26,277 nt of DNA from Soehngenia sp035406565 (lineage in GTDB: Bacteria > Bacillota > Clostridia > Tissierellales > Tissierellaceae): positions 1 to 26,277 of the forward strand of contig DAONLG010000009.1 in NCBI GenBank assembly GCA_035406565.1, in the 5' to 3' direction. The notes under the pieces are model-generated. The model was given only the letters and a program-made list of their open reading frames with translations. It did no database searches and was not told where the DNA came from. Position numbers and translations under genes: made by a program. Below are positions 22,232 to 26,277 of the stretch, piece after piece (the first letter of the stretch is position 1; each line of letters starts with the position of its first letter).

Positions 22232-24847
22232 CTACAACTCCTTTAATCTTAAGGCTTCTTTCACGAGATCATTTAATGTGTTCATCGCATTTATCGGAGT
22301 TAATGAATTTATATTAATATTTGATATCTTTTCAATAAAATAATTTTTCTTATAATCCAATAAAGTTATTTGAGATTCATTATTATTCAAGCTATCGGAT
22401 CTCTGTTTTGTTAACTGACGATTTTCTATTAATCTAAGAATTTCATAAGCTCTTTCAATAATGTTCTGATCCAAACCAGATAATTTTGCTACTTGAATAC
22501 CAAAACTTTTATTCGCTTTTCCTCGGACAATCTTTCTTAAAAATATGATGTCATCACCATTTTCTCTAACAGTGATGTGATAATTCTTAACTCCTTTTAT
22601 CTTGTCTTCTAATTCTGTTAACTCATGATAGTGAGTTGCAAACAGTGTTTTTGCTCTGATGTTGGATGCAATAAATTCGACAACAGCCCAAGCTATGCTT
22701 AGACCATCATATGTGCTTGTTCCTCTACCAACTTCATCAAGAATTATTAAACTATTAGAAGTGGCATTTTTGATTATATTTGAAACTTCATTCATTTCAA
22801 CCATAAATGTGCTTTCTCCCTGAGATAAGTTATCTGACGCACCTATGCGTGTAAATATTCTATCAACAATAGATATATTTGCTTTTCTTGCAGGGACAAA
22901 TGATCCTATTTGTGACATCAAGGTTATGATTGCAATCTGTCTCATAAATGTAGACTTACCTGCCATGTTTGGGCCTGTTATTATATGAATCATGTTATCT
23001 TTACCATCTAAAAAAACGTCATTGGGGATAAACATATGATCTTTTATGACATTTTCTACAACAGGATGTCTACCATCATATATCTCTATAATTCCATCAT
23101 TGTTAAATCTTGGGCGTACATAATTATTATCAATGGCAACTTTAGCAAAACTTGACAGCACATCTAAGTATGATAAAGTTCTGCCACATTCTCGTATTCT
23201 ATTAATTTGTGATTTGATTTTTTCACGAATACTCTGAAATAGTTCATATTCTAATTGAATTGCTTTTTCATCAGCACCAGTTATTTTTTCTTCGATTTCT
23301 TTTAACTCTTGTGTAAAATATCTTTCGGAATTAGATAAAGTTTGTTTTCTAATATAATAATTAGGTACTAAGTTTAAATTTGTCTTAGTGACCTCAATAT
23401 AATACCCAACGACTCTATTATATCCAACTTTTAGATTTTTAATTCCAGTTATATTTTTTTGTTTAGTTTCAAATTCAGCTAATAATTTTTTTGAATTACT
23501 AGAAATATCCTTTAATTCATCTAAGTCCTTATTAAAACCCTGTTTGATAATGTTACCTTCTTTAAGTGAAATAGGAGGATCATCTACTATGGAATTTTCA
23601 ATAATTAGATAGATATCTTTCAAATCATCTAAATTATCACTTATTGCTTTTAATATATCAGAAGCGGAAGCTGATAATAATTTTTTTAATTCTGGTAGTA
23701 TCTTTATAGAAAGCTTTAAAGATAGTAAATCTCTTGCATTGCAGATACCATTCACTATTTTAGTTGATAATCTTTCAATGTCGTATACTCCATTCAATAA
23801 ATTTTTGGTTTCATCAAGCAAGATTAGATTTTCTGTAAAATATTCAACGATGTCCAGCCGCTCTTCTATCTTATTTTGATCTATTAATGGTTGCTCAAGC
23901 CATTTTTTTAAAAGTCTTCCTCCGATTGCAGTTTCTGTTTTATCAATTATATCTATCAATGCACCTTTTTTAGTTTTTCCTCTTATGGTTTCATTTATCT
24001 CTAAATTCGTTCTTGTATTTATATCCATGATCATAAATTGCTCGGGTTCATAATACTGAAAGTAGTTTATATGTTCAATCAAATTGAATTGCGTATCTCT
24101 TAAATAAATTAAAAGCTTACCTAGGCTTACCAAACAGTATATTTTCTCGTCTAAATTTGATTTATTTATGATTTTTTCATCAAAAAAATCATAAATAAAT
24201 CCCTTACACTTGTTTAGATCAATTGCCTTATCTTCATAGACATTAATGAATGGATTCAATTTATTTTTAATGAGATTTAATTCTTTTTTTTCTTTAGAAA
24301 AATTAGAGTTAACTATCAGCTCAGATGGCATTATTTTACCTAGCTCGTCTATGATAAATGACATTTTATATTGTTCATCACCAATGAACTGGGTTGTATA
24401 CACCTCACCAGTTGAATTATCAACATATGATAGCCCAACTCCATAATCATCGTAATAAATACTTGCTAAAAAATTGTTACTTTTTTCATCTAATACCATT
24501 GAGTCTAATATAGTCCCGGGAGTTACAATTTTTATAATTTCTCGTTTGACAATTCCCTTTGCCATAGCTGGGTCTTCTACTTGCTCACAAACTGCAACTT
24601 TATAACCTTTATCTACTAATCTAGAAATATATTGATCTGCTACATGATGAGGCACTCCGCACATGGGTGCTTTCTCATCTAAGCCACAATCTCTCTGAGT
24701 AAGTGTGATTTCAAGTTCTTTAGATGCAATAATTGCATCATCAAAAAACATCTCATAAAAGTCGCCTAATCTAAAAAACAAAATAGAATCTTTATACTGT
24801 TCTTTTATGCTCATATACTGTTTCATCATTGGAGTCAGTTCATTCAT
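22232..24847 (-). CDS. mutS: DNA mismatch repair protein MutS
   Basis: Mismatch sensor ATPase, 871 residues. The mismatch-stacking motif GDFYEMF (Phe30, Glu32) is in the N-terminal domain. The connector, lever and clamp domains span about 130-560. The ABC ATPase has Walker A GPNMAGKST at 625-633, the signature region SQGESTFM, Walker B with Asp704-Glu705 in DEVGRGTSTYDG, and the THYHEL H-loop. Length and N-terminus are those of full MutS1, not MutS2. GGAGG precedes ATG 24847. It lies between miaB (19 bases upstream) and mutL. Confidence 0.97.
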   Translation of the reverse strand: MNELTPMMKQYMSIKEQYKDSILFFRLGDFYEMFFDDAIIASKELEITLTQRDCGLDEKAPMCGVPHHVADQYISRLVDKGYKVAVCEQVEDPAMAKGIVKREIIKIVTPGTILDSMVLDEKSNNFLASIYYDDYGVGLSYVDNSTGEVYTTQFIGDEQYKMSFIIDELGKIMPSELIVNSNFSKEKKELNLIKNKLNPFINVYEDKAIDLNKCKGFIYDFFDEKIINKSNLDEKIYCLVSLGKLLIYLRDTQFNLIEHINYFQYYEPEQFMIMDINTRTNLEINETIRGKTKKGALIDIIDKTETAIGGRLLKKWLEQPLIDQNKIEERLDIVEYFTENLILLDETKNLLNGVYDIERLSTKIVNGICNARDLLSLKLSIKILPELKKLLSASASDILKAISDNLDDLKDIYLIIENSIVDDPPISLKEGNIIKQGFNKDLDELKDISSNSKKLLAEFETKQKNITGIKNLKVGYNRVVGYYIEVTKTNLNLVPNYYIRKQTLSNSERYFTQELKEIEEKITGADEKAIQLEYELFQSIREKIKSQINRIRECGRTLSYLDVLSSFAKVAIDNNYVRPRFNNDGIIEIYDGRHPVVENVIKDHMFIPNDVFLDGKDNMIHIITGPNMAGKSTFMRQIAIITLMSQIGSFVPARKANISIVDRIFTRIGASDNLSQGESTFMVEMNEVSNIIKNATSNSLIILDEVGRGTSTYDGLSIAWAVVEFIASNIRAKTLFATHYHELTELEDKIKGVKNYHITVRENGDDIIFLRKIVRGKANKSFGIQVAKLSGLDQNIIERAYEILRLIENRQLTKQRSDSLNNNESQITLLDYKKNYFIEKISNININSLTPINAMNTLNDLVKEALRLKEL

Positions 24848-24866
24848 TGTCTTTAACCTCCGGACA

Positions 24867-26183
24867 TTACACTATAATTCCTTCTAAGGTAAATGTTTTA
24901 GCATCTGTAATCTTTACATCCACAATTTGACCAATAATATTATTGTTACCTTTAAAATGGACTAATTTATTTGTTTCAGTTCTTCCAGATAATACATTTT
25001 CATCACTTTTACTAGTTTCTTCAACTAATACTCTCTGTATTGTATTAATCAATTTTTTATTAGATTCCAGGCCTATTGGATAGAGCACATCAAGCAATCT
25101 TTGAAATCTATCATGCTTAATTTCATCTGGTATTTGATTAGACATCTTTGCAGCGTTTGTGCCCTCTCTAATAGAATATAAAAAAGTAAAAGCTGAGTCA
25201 AATTTAGCACTCTTTACTAAGTCGAGAGTTTCTTCAAAATCTTCCTCTGTCTCTCCTGGGAATCCAACTATTATATCTGTTGTGATTGCTATATCTGGAA
25301 TGTATTCTCTTATTTTATATATTTTCTCAAGATATTCTTCTTTAGTGTATTTTCTGTTCATAAGCTTTAAAATTCTATTGCTTCCAGATTGAACAGGCAA
25401 ATGTAAATGGTTACATAGTTTATCTAAATTTTTGTAAGCTTCTATTAAATCTTCTGAGAAATCTTTTGGATGCGATGTCATAAATCTTATTCTTTCAATG
25501 CCTTCTATTTCATTTAATAATGTTAATAGTTGAGAAAAAGTTATTTTTTCATCCAATGTCTTCCCATAAGAGTTGACATTTTGGCCCAATAAAGTTATTT
25601 CTTTGCAACCTGTTTGTGCTAAATTCTCTACCTCGTTAATTATAGATTTAACTGATCTACTTCTCTCCCTACCCCTAGTATAAGGTACTATACAGTAACT
25701 GCAAAAATTGTTACAACCATACATTATGTCTACAAAAGCTTTATAAGAATATTTTCTATTTGAGTCAATATTGTCTGATATTTCTTTTGTATCTTCAACA
25801 ACATCTATAACTCTATCATTTGTACGTAGATGCCTATCTATTAACTGAGGTAATTTATGAATATTATTTGTTCCAAAAACTATGTCTATATGCCTGTGTT
25901 TTTTTAGAAAATAATCTCTTATATCTTCCTTTTGCATTAAACATCCACAGACTGCAATTATTAGACTAGGATTCTTTCTCTTTAGGTCTTGAAGTTCACC
26001 TAATTGCCCAAATACTCTGTCTTCAGCAGTTTTTCTAACAGCACATGTGTTAAATATTATTATATCAGCTTCGCTTCGATTGATTGTCTGCTGATATCCT
26101 ATTTTTTCTAAAGTCCAAATTATTTTTTCTGTATCATGTTCATTCATTTGACAACCAAATGTACTTATATGAAACTTCAACAT
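24867..26183 (-). CDS. miaB: tRNA-2-methylthio-N6-dimethylallyladenosine synthase MiaB
   Basis: Radical-SAM methylthiotransferase that converts i6A37 to ms2i6A37 in tRNA, acting after MiaA. The 438 residues have cluster cysteines Cys11 (TFGCQMN), Cys47 (NTCAVR) and Cys81, the radical-SAM motif CNNFCSYC (Cys157/161/164) followed by IVPYTRGRERSR, GQNVNSYG, which is diagnostic of MiaB, and a C-terminal TRAM domain. GGGGAGAG lies about 10 bases before ATG 26183. It is the first gene of the minus-strand run in this window, so the operon promoter is probably just upstream. Confidence 0.96.
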   Translation of the reverse strand: MLKFHISTFGCQMNEHDTEKIIWTLEKIGYQQTINRSEADIIIFNTCAVRKTAEDRVFGQLGELQDLKRKNPSLIIAVCGCLMQKEDIRDYFLKKHRHIDIVFGTNNIHKLPQLIDRHLRTNDRVIDVVEDTKEISDNIDSNRKYSYKAFVDIMYGCNNFCSYCIVPYTRGRERSRSVKSIINEVENLAQTGCKEITLLGQNVNSYGKTLDEKITFSQLLTLLNEIEGIERIRFMTSHPKDFSEDLIEAYKNLDKLCNHLHLPVQSGSNRILKLMNRKYTKEEYLEKIYKIREYIPDIAITTDIIVGFPGETEEDFEETLDLVKSAKFDSAFTFLYSIREGTNAAKMSNQIPDEIKHDRFQRLLDVLYPIGLESNKKLINTIQRVLVEETSKSDENVLSGRTETNKLVHFKGNNNIIGQIVDVKITDAKTFTLEGIIV

Positions 26184-26208
26184 TAGTTTTATCTCTCCCC
26201 ATTAAGTT

Positions 26209-26217
26209 TATATACCA
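26209..26217 (-). promoter_or_regulatory. possible extended -10 promoter for the miaB operon
   Basis: On the minus strand TGGTATATA resembles an extended -10 (TGnTATAAT) about 25 bases before the miaB start. The matching -35 is weak (TTTTGG). A TTGACT nearby has no well-spaced -10. Low certainty. Confidence 0.3.
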
Positions 26218-26277
26218 CTATAAGTCAAGTCCAAAATAGTGTGTAAATTACCTCGGTAGTAAAATATTTTGGAATTC

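Overview
This window is ordinary, densely coded, AT-rich bacterial chromosome. The gene families and orders suggest a low-GC Firmicute of the Clostridia/Tissierellia type: dut-uppP-ftsK-rimO-pgsA-cinA-recA-rny on the plus strand, then lexA, then miaB-mutS-mutL-miaA-hfq-methionine gamma-lyase family on the minus strand. A short Hfq, an endonuclease-type MutL, an RNase Y and a Gram-positive-type LexA operator fit this. I cannot name a species. There are no rRNA or tRNA genes, insertion sequences, prophage genes or CRISPR arrays that I can support.

Layout. 1-6582 (plus): a 5'-truncated dut, then uppP, an ftsK/spoIIIE translocase, rimO, pgsA and cinA, tightly packed. 6560-7693: recA with its own sigma-A-like promoter and a LexA box at the predicted transcription start. 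7702-11084 (plus): a hairpin, then an Mre11/SbcD-like nuclease and three short-spaced genes that look like a Rad50/SbcC ATPase cut into pieces: an N-terminal ATPase half ending in a CPYC zinc-hook motif, an 82-residue coiled-coil protein, and a C-terminal ATPase half with signature, Walker B and H-loop. 11085-15007: rny (unusual leader and start), a PHP-domain phosphoesterase and an aspartate aminotransferase-like gene. 15008-15638: a strong hairpin, about 500 bases of very AT-rich non-coding DNA, and a perfect 44-bp palindrome in front of a tyrosine recombinase gene. 16714-17815: a divergent SOS pair, a YneA-like LysM cell-division inhibitor (minus) and lexA (plus), with three LexA-box-like sites between them. 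17853-26183 (minus): the miaB-mutS-mutL-miaA-hfq-Met-gamma-lyase operon, separated from lexA by a bidirectional terminator.

How it fits together. Much of the window concerns genome maintenance: dUTP removal (Dut), chromosome translocation (FtsK), recombination and SOS (RecA, LexA, YneA-like), break processing (Mre11-like plus split Rad50-like), mismatch repair (MutS, MutL) and a site-specific recombinase. RecA filaments would trigger LexA self-cleavage, releasing recA, lexA and the division inhibitor, all of which carry recognisable operators here.

The most unusual element is the three-part Rad50-like module between recA and rny. Next are the perfect palindrome in front of the recombinase beside the SOS locus, a candidate AUU start for rny, and a hairpin that could alternatively pair with the ribosome binding site of the nuclease gene. 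Assignments to established families rest on motifs read from the translations. Statements on regulation are inferences from sequence patterns, since no search or folding program was run.
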